The translations under genes and the position numbers were made by a program. The notes below the pieces were generated by a model. That model was not told the origin of the DNA, ran no database searches, and saw nothing but the letters and a program-made list of their open reading frames with translations. DNA of 64,000 nucleotides from Cryptoclostridium sp036644995 (GTDB lineage: Bacteria > Bacillota > Dehalobacteriia > UBA7702), in the NCBI GenBank assembly GCA_036644995.1, contig JAVXOZ010000008.1, forward strand, positions 1-64,000. The letters run 5' to 3'. The first letter of the stretch is position 1. The number at the start of each line of letters is the position of its first letter. Positions 26,788 to 35,639 of this stretch are shown one piece after another.

Positions 26788-27500
26788 TATTTGACCTCCA
26801 AAAAATTTTTGTTGATGGCAAAGATATCATTGATACCTTTTTTCGCCATTGTTAATAATTCCGTAAGCTCATTGGGGCTAAAATCGCTATTTTCTCCGGT
26901 GCCCTGAATTTCTATGAAGTTGCCCTTGGCAGTCATTACCACATTCATGTCCACATCGGCTTTGCTATCTTCGGCATATTCCAAATCCAAGGAAACTTCA
27001 CCGCCCACAATGCCCACGCTTATGGCGGCAATTTCTTGTTTTAAAATATTTTTTGGCAAGCCCATATTTTCCAGTGCCAAGGATAAGCAAAGCCATGCTG
27101 AGGATATAGCCGCTGTTCTGGTACCGCCATCTGCTTGGATAACATCACAGTCTATCTTAATGGTTTTTTCCCCCAAGCGGTTTAAATCTATGGCTTGACG
27201 CAAACTTCTGCCAATTAATCTTTGAATCTCCACGGTGCGACCTGTTTGTTTCCCTTTGGTGGCTTCACGCTGTACTCTTTGTTGGGTAGAGGCGGGGAGT
27301 AGGGAATATTCCGCAGTGAGCCAACCTCGGCCGCTGTTTGCCAAAAACGGAGGTACTTCATTTTCTATATTTATTGCGGTTAAAACTTTGGTATCTCCCT
27401 GGGACCAAAGTACCGAAGCTGAGGCAAATTTTTGAAAACCGGTTTCAATTTTAATGGGTCTTAAGCTATCCAAAGCTCTGTTATTTCTATATTTGTTCAT
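26787..27500 (-). CDS. rph: ribonuclease PH
   Basis: Phosphate-dependent 3'-5' exoribonuclease that trims tRNA 3' ends. The 237-residue protein is of normal length. Seen: the N-terminal RALDSLRPIKIETGF, the GRGWLTAEYSLLP and REATKGKQTGRTVEIQRLIGR basic segment, and the IKIDCDVIQADGGTRTAAI phosphate/RNA-binding region. Upstream of the ATG is AAGGAG at a rather long distance of about 13 bp. It is co-transcribed with rdgB. Confidence 0.97.
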   Translation of the reverse strand: MNKYRNNRALDSLRPIKIETGFQKFASASVLWSQGDTKVLTAINIENEVPPFLANSGRGWLTAEYSLLPASTQQRVQREATKGKQTGRTVEIQRLIGRSLRQAIDLNRLGEKTIKIDCDVIQADGGTRTAAISSAWLCLSLALENMGLPKNILKQEIAAISVGIVGGEVSLDLEYAEDSKADVDMNVVMTAKGNFIEIQGTGENSDFSPNELTELLTMAKKGINDIFAINKNFLEVK

Positions 27501-27651
27501 TAAAGTTGTAATGCTCCTTTTATTAATAGTATATTATTATTATATCATAGGACGGTAGTAATATGTTAAAAAGCTTTTAAACTGTTGATAATTTGGTAAA
27601 ACCGTTGATTTTTCCGTGAAAATGCCAATAAATAAATATATTTTGGCATTA

Positions 27652-27705
27652 TTGTTGTCAAAACCAAATATTTTTGTTGTCAAAACCAAATATTTTTGAT
27701 AAAAT
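27652..27705 (+). promoter_or_regulatory. hpt promoter inside a 22-bp tandem duplication
   Basis: TTGTCA (27677-27682), 17-bp spacer, TAAAAT (27700-27705). The stretch carrying the -35 (TTGTTGTCAAAACCAAATAT) is duplicated head to tail with a 22-bp period, so a second TTGTCA lies at 27655-27660. Confidence 0.6.
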
Positions 27706-27736
27706 GAATACATTATATTTAGGAAGGTGGAAATTC

Positions 27737-28264
27737 ATGAGTACAGAAAAATTAAATGTTTTATACAGTGAAGAACAAATAGCCGCAAGGGTAGAAGCCT
27801 TAGGTAAAGAAATTACCGCAGATTATCAAGGCAAAGACCTTTTGGTTATTGGCATTTTAAAAGGTTCTTTTATGTTTTTCTCTGATTTGGTAAAAAAAAT
27901 AGATTTGCCTTTGGAAATTGATTTTATGGGTGCCAAAAGCTATGGCGATAATACCCACCCCGGTGAAGTCCGCATTGTTAAAGATTTGGATAAGCCCATT
28001 GAAGGCAGGCACATTCTTATTGTTGAAGATATATTGGATACAGGCCAAACATTACACGCTCTTTATAAATTATTGGAAGTGCGTGGTGCTGCATCTTTAA
28101 GAACCTGTACCTTTTTGGACAAACCTGCACGTCGCAATACGGATTTTTATGCTGATTATAAAGGCTATGAAATTTCCGATTATTTTGCCGTTGGCTATGG
28201 TTTGGATTACGCTGAAAAATATCGTAATTTACCCTATATCGCAGAATTGATTTTTGAAAAATAA
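27737..28264 (+). CDS. hpt: hypoxanthine phosphoribosyltransferase
   Basis: Salvages hypoxanthine (and guanine) with PRPP to give IMP/GMP. The 175-residue protein has the PRPP-binding loop ILIVEDILDTGQTL, the N-terminal VIGILKGSFMFFSDL and the DYFAVGYGLDYAEKYRNLPY base-binding end typical of HPRT. The start is set by AGGAAGGTGG before ATG 27737; a longer frame reaches back into the promoter. It stands alone between its own promoter and terminator. Confidence 0.96.
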   Translation: MSTEKLNVLYSEEQIAARVEALGKEITADYQGKDLLVIGILKGSFMFFSDLVKKIDLPLEIDFMGAKSYGDNTHPGEVRIVKDLDKPIEGRHILIVEDILDTGQTLHALYKLLEVRGAASLRTCTFLDKPARRNTDFYADYKGYEISDYFAVGYGLDYAEKYRNLPYIAELIFEK

Positions 28265-28280
28265 AAGTTTAAATTACATT

Positions 28281-28316
28281 AAAAATGACTCCCTTAATTG
28301 CGGAGTCATTTTTTTT
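28281..28316 (+). terminator. terminator after hpt
   Basis: Stem AATGACTCC / GGAGTCATT followed by eight T. It also lies at the 3' end of the convergent AraC-family gene. Confidence 0.85.
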
Positions 28317-28319
28317 ATG

Positions 28320-29549
28320 TTATGAAATAATTTGGTCACGGTATTTACCCGGGCTTATGCCTGTTACCGCCCTGAAAACCTTGGTAAAATAACTCTGTTC
28401 CTCAAAACCTACCAAGCCGGGAATATCCGAAAGCGAAGTGGATGTATCTGCCAAAAGGTGTTTGCTTTCTTCTATTCTTACTTTGGTTAAATATTGAGTA
28501 AAAGTCATGTTTAATTCTTTTTTAAACATTTTGCTGAAATATGGAGGGCTAAAGTGTACGTAATCGGATATTTCCTGTAAAGTCATATGATCTCTAAAGT
28601 TTAAATGTATGTAATGCAGTGCAGAATATACCATATTCGCATTTTTCATACTGGGTAAATAATAGGCAGATTCCAATAAGGAGCGTATTTTCTTTTTTGC
28701 CCAAGGAGCCAATTTTTCGCTGTTATCAATATATTCAAGTTCGCTTAAAGCGTTAATGCAATGGTCTGTAATGGGATTTGGAGCGTTTTTATCGTCACAT
28801 TTATTGTGCAACATGAAGATAAGGGCAGTAATATTATTTTTGTGCTCTTTAATGGATTCTGTATTTTGAGATATTTCTGCAACTATATTTTTTAAAGCTT
28901 CATCAATATCCATGGGTTGACCTGAATTTATTGCCGCTGAAAGTTTTTGCCAGTTTTCACCCATAAGATTTTGCTGAACACTTTCTTGGGTTTCTTGGTT
29001 TAATAAATTTTCAATTTCGTTGATGCGCATGGGGTTGGCTTTATCCTCAGATAGATTTAACGCCATCATATCTAAAATATGTTTCAAGCTTTCCAAACGG
29101 TTTTCATCAATGACAATGGAGGATAAAAGGCTGTTTTTCAATTCGGGATATTTGGCTAAAAGCTTTTCGTGCAAAGTTGAAAGATTTTTTCTTTTAATAA
29201 TATTTTCCCGTGTATTATCAAAAAAAACGTGACCCGCAATGAAAATTCCTTGTATTTGCCCGTGTACAACAATGGGTGATGCCCAGTGCATTAAGCCCAT
29301 GGGGCAAAAATAGGATATACAAGTGCCCTTATTTTTGGCAGTTGCTGCACCATTTTTGTGTAAATTTAAGCAGTAGTTGGCAATTTCACTATCTTTTTGG
29401 TAGCAAAATTCTTTATGTATTGCTCCGGGGCAAGGGTTATAAATTGTATCACCTTTTACTAAAAGACATTCCACCCCGGTGGCGTTGGTGTAATCCTTTG
29501 CCAGTGTTTGGGCTTGTTGGATATCATAAGTTTCGTTATTCGTTAGCAT
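28320..29549 (-). CDS. AraC-family regulator with PocR-type sensory domain
   Basis: A 409-residue regulator. The N-terminal domain (about 8-170) looks like a PocR ligand-sensing domain: Cys-rich, with CPGAIHKEFCYQ, CISYFCPMGLMHWASPI and GIFIAGHVFF. A middle helical region links to a C-terminal AraC double HTH (about 305-405: LQEISDYVHFSPPYFSKMFKKE, then LSDIPGLVGFEEQSYFTKVF). PocR in Salmonella responds to propanediol; the ligand here is unknown. It follows ilvE on the same strand with a 23-bp gap and good RBS (GAGGTG). Confidence 0.88.
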   Translation of the reverse strand: MLTNNETYDIQQAQTLAKDYTNATGVECLLVKGDTIYNPCPGAIHKEFCYQKDSEIANYCLNLHKNGAATAKNKGTCISYFCPMGLMHWASPIVVHGQIQGIFIAGHVFFDNTRENIIKRKNLSTLHEKLLAKYPELKNSLLSSIVIDENRLESLKHILDMMALNLSEDKANPMRINEIENLLNQETQESVQQNLMGENWQKLSAAINSGQPMDIDEALKNIVAEISQNTESIKEHKNNITALIFMLHNKCDDKNAPNPITDHCINALSELEYIDNSEKLAPWAKKKIRSLLESAYYLPSMKNANMVYSALHYIHLNFRDHMTLQEISDYVHFSPPYFSKMFKKELNMTFTQYLTKVRIEESKHLLADTSTSLSDIPGLVGFEEQSYFTKVFRAVTGISPGKYRDQIIS

Positions 29550-29572
29550 GGTTCACCTCGTTTCAATGGGAA

Positions 29573-30631
29573 TTAAATGTTTACAACCCAGTTGTGGGTA
29601 TCTTCTACTGTTCCCCATTGGATTCCTGTTAATGTGTCATAAAGTTTTTGTGTTAATGTTCCCATTTCACCATTGTTAATGGTGATTATCTCGCCGTCTT
29701 TATTCAATTCGGAAACAGGGCTTACCACTGCAGCTGTACCGGAACCAAAAACTTCTTCCAGTTCATTTTTGCTGTAACGTTCAAATACTTCATTTATGGA
29801 TAGTTGCCGTTCATTAACGGTTATACCCATATCTCGGGCTAAATTAATGATTGAGTTTCTGGTAATGCCCCCTAATATAGAGCCGTTTAAGGCGGGGGTT
29901 ACCAATTCATCCTTAAATTTAAAGAAAATATTCATGGAACCCACTTCTTCCACAAATTCTTTGTGGATACCATCTAACCATAAAACTTGGGCATAACCTT
30001 TTTTATTGGCAATTTCACCTGCTAAAATACTGGCAGCATAATTACCTGCTGTTTTGGTGAATCCCATTCCGCCTTTTACCGCACGTACATATTCATCTTC
30101 AACAAATATTTTTACAGGTTTTAAGCCCTCTTTATAATAGGGACCCACAGGTGATAAAATTATGGCGAAAATATAGTTGGTAGAAGCTTTAACCCCAAGG
30201 TGTGGGTCGGTAGCAAAAATAAATGGGCGTATATATAGAGAGGTATTGGGTGCAGATGGCACCCAATCTGCTTCTAATTTTATTAATTCTTCCAGTGCAG
30301 TTAAGGCTTTTGCTTCATCAATTTGGGGAATGCAGAGTCTTTCAGCGGAAAGATTTAAACGCTTAAAGTTTTCTGTGGGACGAAACAAATTTATGGAGCC
30401 ATTAGGGGTGCGATAAGCTTTCATCCCTTCAAAAATTGATTGCCCATAATGTATAACCATGCAGGAAGGATCTAAACTAAAGGGACCATATGGTACAATT
30501 TTCCAATCATGCCAACCCTTTTCATCATGGTGGCAAATGAGCATATGGTCAGTAAATGTTGTGCCAAAAGATAAAGTATCTGTTTGGGGTTTTTCTTTTA
30601 ATTTGGGGCTTTTTTCAATCTCGATTTCCAT
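29573..30631 (-). CDS. ilvE: branched-chain amino acid aminotransferase
   Basis: A PLP enzyme interconverting leucine, isoleucine and valine with their keto acids. The 352-residue protein is of the longer class II type. It has HYGQSIFEGMKAYR, the PLP lysine Lys193 in GMGFTKTAGNYAASILA, and the EEVFGSGTAAVVSPV phosphate-binding end. No other branched-chain genes are adjacent, and the neighbouring PocR-AraC gene may be co-transcribed. Confidence 0.96.
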   Translation of the reverse strand: MEIEIEKSPKLKEKPQTDTLSFGTTFTDHMLICHHDEKGWHDWKIVPYGPFSLDPSCMVIHYGQSIFEGMKAYRTPNGSINLFRPTENFKRLNLSAERLCIPQIDEAKALTALEELIKLEADWVPSAPNTSLYIRPFIFATDPHLGVKASTNYIFAIILSPVGPYYKEGLKPVKIFVEDEYVRAVKGGMGFTKTAGNYAASILAGEIANKKGYAQVLWLDGIHKEFVEEVGSMNIFFKFKDELVTPALNGSILGGITRNSIINLARDMGITVNERQLSINEVFERYSKNELEEVFGSGTAAVVSPVSELNKDGEIITINNGEMGTLTQKLYDTLTGIQWGTVEDTHNWVVNI

Positions 30632-30679
30632 TTTTATCCTCCTGTATATTCATTGTTTAATAAATTGTGATTAATTATA

Positions 30680-30708
30680 TATATATAGTATTTTAGCTCA
30701 AAATTCAA
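30680..30708 (-). promoter_or_regulatory. candidate ilvE promoter
   Basis: On the minus strand TTGAAT (30703-30708), 17-bp spacer, TATATA (30680-30685), about 50 bp before the ilvE start. Confidence 0.4.
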
Positions 30709-30884
30709 TAAAATACAATACTTTAGTAATTGAATGGCAATTATTTAACTTTATTTTGTAAATTTTTAATGTTTTATTAAATAGTTTATGTAAAGTTGTG
30801 GGAAATTACCAATTTCCAACTTGGATATTTTTCATAGATTGGAGAAAATTAATAGTATTGATTTTTAGTTTATGGAGGATTATC

Positions 30885-32096
30885 TTGAAAAATTTTAACA
30901 GACAACCTTGGTTGTATTTTACAATGATTGCGTGTTTTGCGGTGTTGATTTTTGGCTTTTCCTGGCTAACCGCCAATGTAATGGATGGTTTTTTTCAGCA
31001 AAGCTCAGCAAAAACCAAAGAATTTTTATCTTTGGAACAGTACCAAAATATTTTAATTAAAGATATTGAGGGAGAAGAAAAGATAAATGAAACAGAATTA
31101 ACCAAAACATCAGAAACATCAAAAACAACGGAAAAAGCATCTTTAGATGTATCTTCAAAGTCCAAATTGATGGTGGGAGGCACTTCTTTGGGGATAATAA
31201 TGAAAACCGATGGTGTTTTGGTAGTTGGCTATTCATCTATTAATAATGAAAACGGTGATGTTTGCTACCCTGCCAAAGAAGGCGGCATTGCTCTGGGGGA
31301 TAGTATTATTAAAATAGAAGGTGAGGTGGTTAACAGCGATGATGCTATGTTGGAACTTATTAATAAATATGGAGCAAAAGGTGAAATTAAGTTTGAGATA
31401 AGGCATGGAAGTGCCATTACAGAAAAAACTGTAATGTCTTATTTTTGTGCAGAAACAGAGCGATACCGTGTGGGGCTTTATGTGCGGGATAATATGGGCG
31501 GCGTGGGCACTTTAACTTTTTATGACCCAAAATCTCAAAGATTCGGTGCTCTTGGCCATCCTATTGAAGGTGTAATTTCAGAAAGCAGCGAAACCATTAT
31601 AGGCAGAGCCTTGCCTTCTGCGGTACGGGGTATTAAAAAAGCCACCAAAGGTGAAACCGGAGAGAAAATAGGTTATTTTGAAAGCGGTGAATTTGATGGC
31701 GTTGTGGATACCGTGGGATTATATGGAATTTATGGTATAATGGAAGGCAAAGTAAAAAACCCTTTAAACACCTATGTTTATCCGGGTAAAAGTGACGAAG
31801 TGAAGGTGGGACCGGCAAAAATAGTTACGGTGATAGAGGGTAGTAATCCTGAATTTTTTGATATAAACATTCTGCACGTAGATAAAAATGATACATCGGG
31901 GAAGGGTTTATCCATTGAAATTACCGATAAAAATTTACTGGAAAAAACCGGCGGAATTATTCAAGGTATGAGCGGTAGTCCTGTTTTGCAGAATAATAAA
32001 TTGGTTGGAGCGGTTACCTATGTAATGGTTAATCAGCCCCAAAAAGGTTATGGTTGTCTTATTGAATATATGCTGAAAGAGGGAAGGTGTGAATAA
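30885..32096 (+). CDS. spoIVB: SpoIVB signalling serine peptidase (S55)
   Basis: Forespore-made peptidase that crosses to the intermembrane space and triggers pro-sigma-K processing in Bacillus. Start TTG 30885 follows GGAGG, giving 403 residues; the longer frame has no ribosome site. N-terminal membrane anchor (about 9-30), a PDZ domain (about 110-185, with GGIALGDSIIKIEGEVV), then the S55 peptidase with His225 in ALGHPIEG and the catalytic Ser of IQGMSGSPVLQ. Directly upstream of spo0A, as in other sporulating Firmicutes. sigK and spoIVFAB are not in the window. Confidence 0.95.
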   Translation: MKNFNRQPWLYFTMIACFAVLIFGFSWLTANVMDGFFQQSSAKTKEFLSLEQYQNILIKDIEGEEKINETELTKTSETSKTTEKASLDVSSKSKLMVGGTSLGIIMKTDGVLVVGYSSINNENGDVCYPAKEGGIALGDSIIKIEGEVVNSDDAMLELINKYGAKGEIKFEIRHGSAITEKTVMSYFCAETERYRVGLYVRDNMGGVGTLTFYDPKSQRFGALGHPIEGVISESSETIIGRALPSAVRGIKKATKGETGEKIGYFESGEFDGVVDTVGLYGIYGIMEGKVKNPLNTYVYPGKSDEVKVGPAKIVTVIEGSNPEFFDINILHVDKNDTSGKGLSIEITDKNLLEKTGGIIQGMSGSPVLQNNKLVGAVTYVMVNQPQKGYGCLIEYMLKEGRCE

Positions 32097-32112
32097 TATT
32101 TCTTGCGAGAAA

Positions 32113-32204
32113 TGTCGAAATTTGTAACATAGCAGTATAATACGTCGAAATAATATTTAAATATTATTATTTTCTTTAAAGGAATATGAGAAAAAATGTA
32201 GAAT
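32113..32204 (+). promoter_or_regulatory. spo0A sigma-H promoter with upstream 0A boxes
   Basis: AAAGGAATA (32178-32186), 11-bp spacer, GTAGAAT (32198-32204) fits the sigma-H consensus (RnAGGAwww, RnnGAAT). Upstream are a perfect 0A box TGTCGAA (32113-32119) and a near copy CGTCGAA (32143-32149). This mirrors the Ps promoter of Bacillus spo0A, where Spo0A and sigma-H form a positive loop. Confidence 0.7.
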
Positions 32205-32246
32205 TAATTCTTAAGCGAAACAAAAAAGAATATTGGAGAGAGGAAA

Positions 32247-33008
32247 ATGACAGAAAACATTAACATTATTATCGCAGACGATAACAAGAACTTTAGCGAG
32301 AGTTTAAAGCAGCACTTGGAGTTTAATGAGGATTTTACTGTGGTTGGCTGTGCTGCCAATGGTTTGGAAACACTGGAGATGACTGAGGAATTAGAACCGG
32401 ATGTATTAATTATGGAGTTAATTATGCCGTGCCTTGATGGACTGGGTGTATTATCAAGGTTAAATTCTTTACCAAAAAAACCAAAAGTCATTATTAGCAC
32501 TGCCATGGGGCAAGAAAACATGACCCAAGAAGCTGTTCGTTTAGGTATTGATTATTTTTTATTAAAACCTTACGATTTTCAATCCATGTCTATGCGTATT
32601 AGGCAATTAGTGGGTATGTCCAACACAGTGTTAGAGCCTATTGCTGTTGCGGGTAAAAACTTTGAAGTTGAAGTTACCAACGTTCTGCATCAAATGGGAG
32701 TCCCTGCCCATATCAAAGGCTATCAATATTTAAGAGATGGCATTGTATATGTGATAGAAGATACAAATCTTTTAGGGGCAATTACCAAGGAGCTATATCC
32801 CATGATAGCGAAAAAATACAACACCACTGCCAGCCGAGTGGAGCGGGCAATACGTCACGGAATAGAACTTGCTTGGGACAGAGGAAATATTGAATTAATG
32901 AACAAATACTTTGGGTATACCATCGACGTAGAGCGTGGAAAGCCTACAAACTCGGAATTTATTGCTATGATAGCCGATAAATTAAAAATGGCAAATCGTT
33001 TAGCTTAA
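32247..33008 (+). CDS. spo0A: Spo0A sporulation master regulator with Asp-to-Glu at phospho site
   Basis: A 253-residue Spo0A. The receiver (about 1-122) keeps the acidic pair Asp11-Asp12 (IIIADDNKNF), the switch Thr in ISTAMG and the Lys of LLKPYD. The phospho-accepting residue, however, is Glu57 (VLIMELIMPCLDG) where Bacillus has Asp56 (VLDIIMP); the codon is GAG at 32415-32417. The C-terminal DNA-binding domain (about 140-253) is well conserved, including GVPAHIKGYQYLRDGI and TTASRVERAIRHGIELAW. Glu often mimics phospho-Asp in response regulators, so this Spo0A may be active without phosphorelay input; that is inference. It lies after spoIVB with its own sigma-H promoter. Confidence 0.97.
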   Translation: MTENINIIIADDNKNFSESLKQHLEFNEDFTVVGCAANGLETLEMTEELEPDVLIMELIMPCLDGLGVLSRLNSLPKKPKVIISTAMGQENMTQEAVRLGIDYFLLKPYDFQSMSMRIRQLVGMSNTVLEPIAVAGKNFEVEVTNVLHQMGVPAHIKGYQYLRDGIVYVIEDTNLLGAITKELYPMIAKKYNTTASRVERAIRHGIELAWDRGNIELMNKYFGYTIDVERGKPTNSEFIAMIADKLKMANRLA

Positions 33009-33080
33009 TAACCGGTGTTTTTAGATTGTAAAAGTGATGAGTTGGTGCTATTGGAGCCTAAATATTTACAGTCGAAAATT

Positions 33081-33130
33081 AAAGCTCATCTGTGTATTGG
33101 AAAAATTCCTTGCACAGATGGGCTTTTGTT
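33081..33130 (+). terminator. terminator after spo0A
   Basis: Stem AAAGCTCATCTGTG / CACAGATGGGCTTT with a 22-nt loop, then TGTTGTTT. It separates spo0A from the following small membrane-protein gene. Confidence 0.6.
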
Positions 33131-33257
33131 GTTTAAAAAATAGTTTTTTCCTTAAAAAACATTATTAATTCAAAGTTTTTATTATTATTTATCCTCCGCA
33201 GAAAAAGCGACGGTATTTTTTTTGAAAAAAAGCATAGATTTTTATGAGGTGAATTTT

Positions 33258-33482
33258 ATGATATCTATTACCATAAAAAATTTTAAAAGTGCTTTTTGCC
33301 GCATTTGTATTCTAACTTTGGTGGTTGCTTTGGTTTTTTGGGGAGTGCCAAAATTTTATAATGCCATGGCGGAAGGTGAAAAAGATGTGGATGATTTAAG
33401 GGAACTTACCGAGCCTTTACGTGTTCAGGCAAACCCCAATGTGAATGATGTTTCCGCTTGGTTTAATAGTATAGATAAATAA
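33258..33482 (+). CDS. small single-span membrane protein between spo0A and xerD
   Basis: A 74-residue protein with a short basic N-terminus, one membrane helix (about 14-34) and an acidic tail (GEKDVDDLRELTEPL). The start follows GAGGTG. Bacillus has a small one-helix gene (yqzK) just before xerD, and this may be a positional equivalent, but sequence similarity is not evident to me. The function is unknown. Confidence 0.6.
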   Translation: MISITIKNFKSAFCRICILTLVVALVFWGVPKFYNAMAEGEKDVDDLRELTEPLRVQANPNVNDVSAWFNSIDK

Positions 33483-33561
33483 TCAAGAAAAAAACACTGG
33501 AGAAAATCAGCAAAAACCCTTATAATATATAACATGAATCAAGAAAGGGTTTGACATAATT

Positions 33562-34464
33562 ATGGAGGATACTAAAAATAACAGCGAAATTAAAGATTTT
33601 TGTGACTATTTATTGGTAGAAAAAGGGTATTCTCTTAACACCATTGCGGGATATTCCTGTGACTTAACTGAATTTCTCAAGTTTATTGTTTCAGAAAATA
33701 CATCACTTTTATCTTTGGCAACAAGAAAAAATGTTATTGGTTTTTTGGTGTATCTGCATAAAGAGAATCTTTCACCCAACACCGTAGCCAGAAAACTTTC
33801 TTCTTTGCGTTCATTTTACAAATTTCTTTTGTTGGATAGAAGAATTACCATTGACCCCACCACCAATTTGGAAAGTCCTAAAATGGCTAAATATCTGCCC
33901 AATGTTTTATCTCAAGATGAAATTTTAACTTTGTTAAATCAGCCTGATGCTGCCACATTACAGGGAAAGCGTGACAGTGCAATTTTAGAAACTTTGTATG
34001 CCACGGGTATGCGGGTAAGCGAGGTAATTGCCTTGGATATAGGGGATGTGAATATAAAATTTTCTTATGCCAAATGTTTTGGCAAAGGTGGTAAAGAACG
34101 CATTGTCCCCATGGGCTCTTATGCTCTGGAATCTATAAATTTATATTTAAAAGAAGTTAGGCCTAAATTTTTAAAGGGTAAAACAACATCTGCTTTATTT
34201 TTAAATCAACGTGGGGGTAGGCTTACACGTCAAAGTATTTGGGGAATGATGAAAAAATACGGCAAAGCAGCAGGTGTGGGTGATGGATTAAGTCCCCATA
34301 CTTTACGGCATTCCTTGGCAACTCATATGCTGGAAAATGGTGCGGATTTACGCACTGTTCAGGAAATTTTGGGTCATGTGGACTTGGCTACAACTCAAAT
34401 TTATACACACTTATTACAAAATACAATAACGGCGGAATATAAAAAATTCCACCCCAGGAGTTAA
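33562..34464 (+). CDS. xerD: site-specific tyrosine recombinase XerD
   Basis: Resolves chromosome dimers at dif with a XerC-type partner. The 300-residue protein has an N-terminal SAM-like core-binding domain (SLNTIAGYSCDLTEFLKF) and a C-terminal catalytic domain. All six active-site residues are present: Arg151 (TGMRVSEV), Lys175 (GKGGKER), His246 and Arg249 (PHTLRHSLATH), His272 (LGHVDL) and Tyr281 (QIYTHL). Its place ahead of deoB-pdp-dacF matches the Bacillus order, so this is the housekeeping recombinase rather than a mobile-element integrase. It is 2 bp from deoB. Confidence 0.93.
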   Translation: MEDTKNNSEIKDFCDYLLVEKGYSLNTIAGYSCDLTEFLKFIVSENTSLLSLATRKNVIGFLVYLHKENLSPNTVARKLSSLRSFYKFLLLDRRITIDPTTNLESPKMAKYLPNVLSQDEILTLLNQPDAATLQGKRDSAILETLYATGMRVSEVIALDIGDVNIKFSYAKCFGKGGKERIVPMGSYALESINLYLKEVRPKFLKGKTTSALFLNQRGGRLTRQSIWGMMKKYGKAAGVGDGLSPHTLRHSLATHMLENGADLRTVQEILGHVDLATTQIYTHLLQNTITAEYKKFHPRS

Positions 34465-34466
34465 AT

Positions 34467-35630
34467 ATGAAAAGAGCTTTTATAATAGTTTTAGATAGTG
34501 TTGGTATTGGCGCCATAGGGGATTGGGCGGAATACGACACAGAACCCGGGAACACCATTTGCCATGTGGCAGCAGCGGTGGGGGGGCTTAATATGCCACA
34601 TTTGGAAGCCATGGGATTAGGAAATATTGCGGATATTAAAGGGCTTGCTCCCACTGAAAATCCCACTGCAAAACATGGTAAAGCACCATTAACCACCAAG
34701 GGAAAAGATACCACAGCGGGGCATTGGGAAATGATGGGGATAATTTTACAACAGGCTTTTCCCACCTATCCCAATGGTTTTCCCAATGATTTAATTGAGG
34801 AATTGGAAAATGCTTTCGGCAGTAAAATATTAGGTAAAAAGCCTGCATCGGGAACTGCTGTTATTGAAGAATTTGGCAGGGAGCATCTAAAAACCCATGC
34901 TCCCATTGTTTATACTTCAGGTGATAGTGTGGTGCAGATAGCTTGCCACGAAGATATTTATAATAACGAAAAATTATACGATTTATGTAAAAAAGCACGG
35001 AGCATATGTCAAGGAAAGCATGGGGTGGGACGAGTTATTGCCCGACCTTTTAAAGGTGTGCCCGGAGCTTTTGAAAGAACCAAATATCGCAAAGATTTTT
35101 CCTTGGTGCCACCTAAACCCAATGTTTTATCAGCACTAAATGGCAAAAAAATCCCTGTGATTGGGGTGGGAAAAATAAACGATATTTTTTGTGGTGAAAA
35201 CATAGATATTTCATATGGCGTAAAAGGCAATACACTTTGCCTTGATAAAACCTTGGAATTATTAAAAGATGGCAAAGATGGTTTTTACTTTGTTAATCTG
35301 GTGGATTTTGATATGCTCTATGGGCATAGAAATGACCCTGTGGGTTATGCCCAAGCTTTGGAAGATTTTGATGCCCATGTTCCCTCTATTTTGGAAAACC
35401 TTAGAGAGGACGATTTACTGATTATCACCGCAGATCACGGCAACGACCCCACCACCGCCAGTACCGACCACAATCGAGAATATGTGCCGGTGTTATCCTA
35501 TATCTGCGGTGAAAAAGGCGGCAATATCGGTGTGCTAAAAACCATGTCTGATATTGGAGCCACAGTTTATCAATGGCTTACCGGTGAGAATTATTTACAG
35601 GGAAATTCTTGGCTGAATATTTCTAAATAA
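34467..35630 (+). CDS. deoB: phosphopentomutase
   Basis: Interconverts (deoxy)ribose 1-phosphate and 5-phosphate, linking nucleoside salvage to central metabolism. 387 residues. The alkaline-phosphatase-like metal ligands are visible in VLDSVGIGA near the N-terminus, VDFDMLYGHRNDPVGYA and ITADHGNDPTTASTDHNRE. It starts 2 bp after xerD and is followed after 9 bp by pyrimidine-nucleoside phosphorylase, the enzyme that feeds it. Confidence 0.97.
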   Translation: MKRAFIIVLDSVGIGAIGDWAEYDTEPGNTICHVAAAVGGLNMPHLEAMGLGNIADIKGLAPTENPTAKHGKAPLTTKGKDTTAGHWEMMGIILQQAFPTYPNGFPNDLIEELENAFGSKILGKKPASGTAVIEEFGREHLKTHAPIVYTSGDSVVQIACHEDIYNNEKLYDLCKKARSICQGKHGVGRVIARPFKGVPGAFERTKYRKDFSLVPPKPNVLSALNGKKIPVIGVGKINDIFCGENIDISYGVKGNTLCLDKTLELLKDGKDGFYFVNLVDFDMLYGHRNDPVGYAQALEDFDAHVPSILENLREDDLLIITADHGNDPTTASTDHNREYVPVLSYICGEKGGNIGVLKTMSDIGATVYQWLTGENYLQGNSWLNISK

Positions 35631-35639
35631 GGTGAAAAA

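Noticed and set aside
28320..30631. Propanediol-utilisation locus suggested by the PocR domain
   Set aside because: No pdu or B12 genes are nearby; the regulator sits with ilvE only.
33562..34464. Integrase of a genomic island
   Set aside because: The conserved xerD-deoB-pdp-dacF order and lack of attachment repeats fit the housekeeping XerD.
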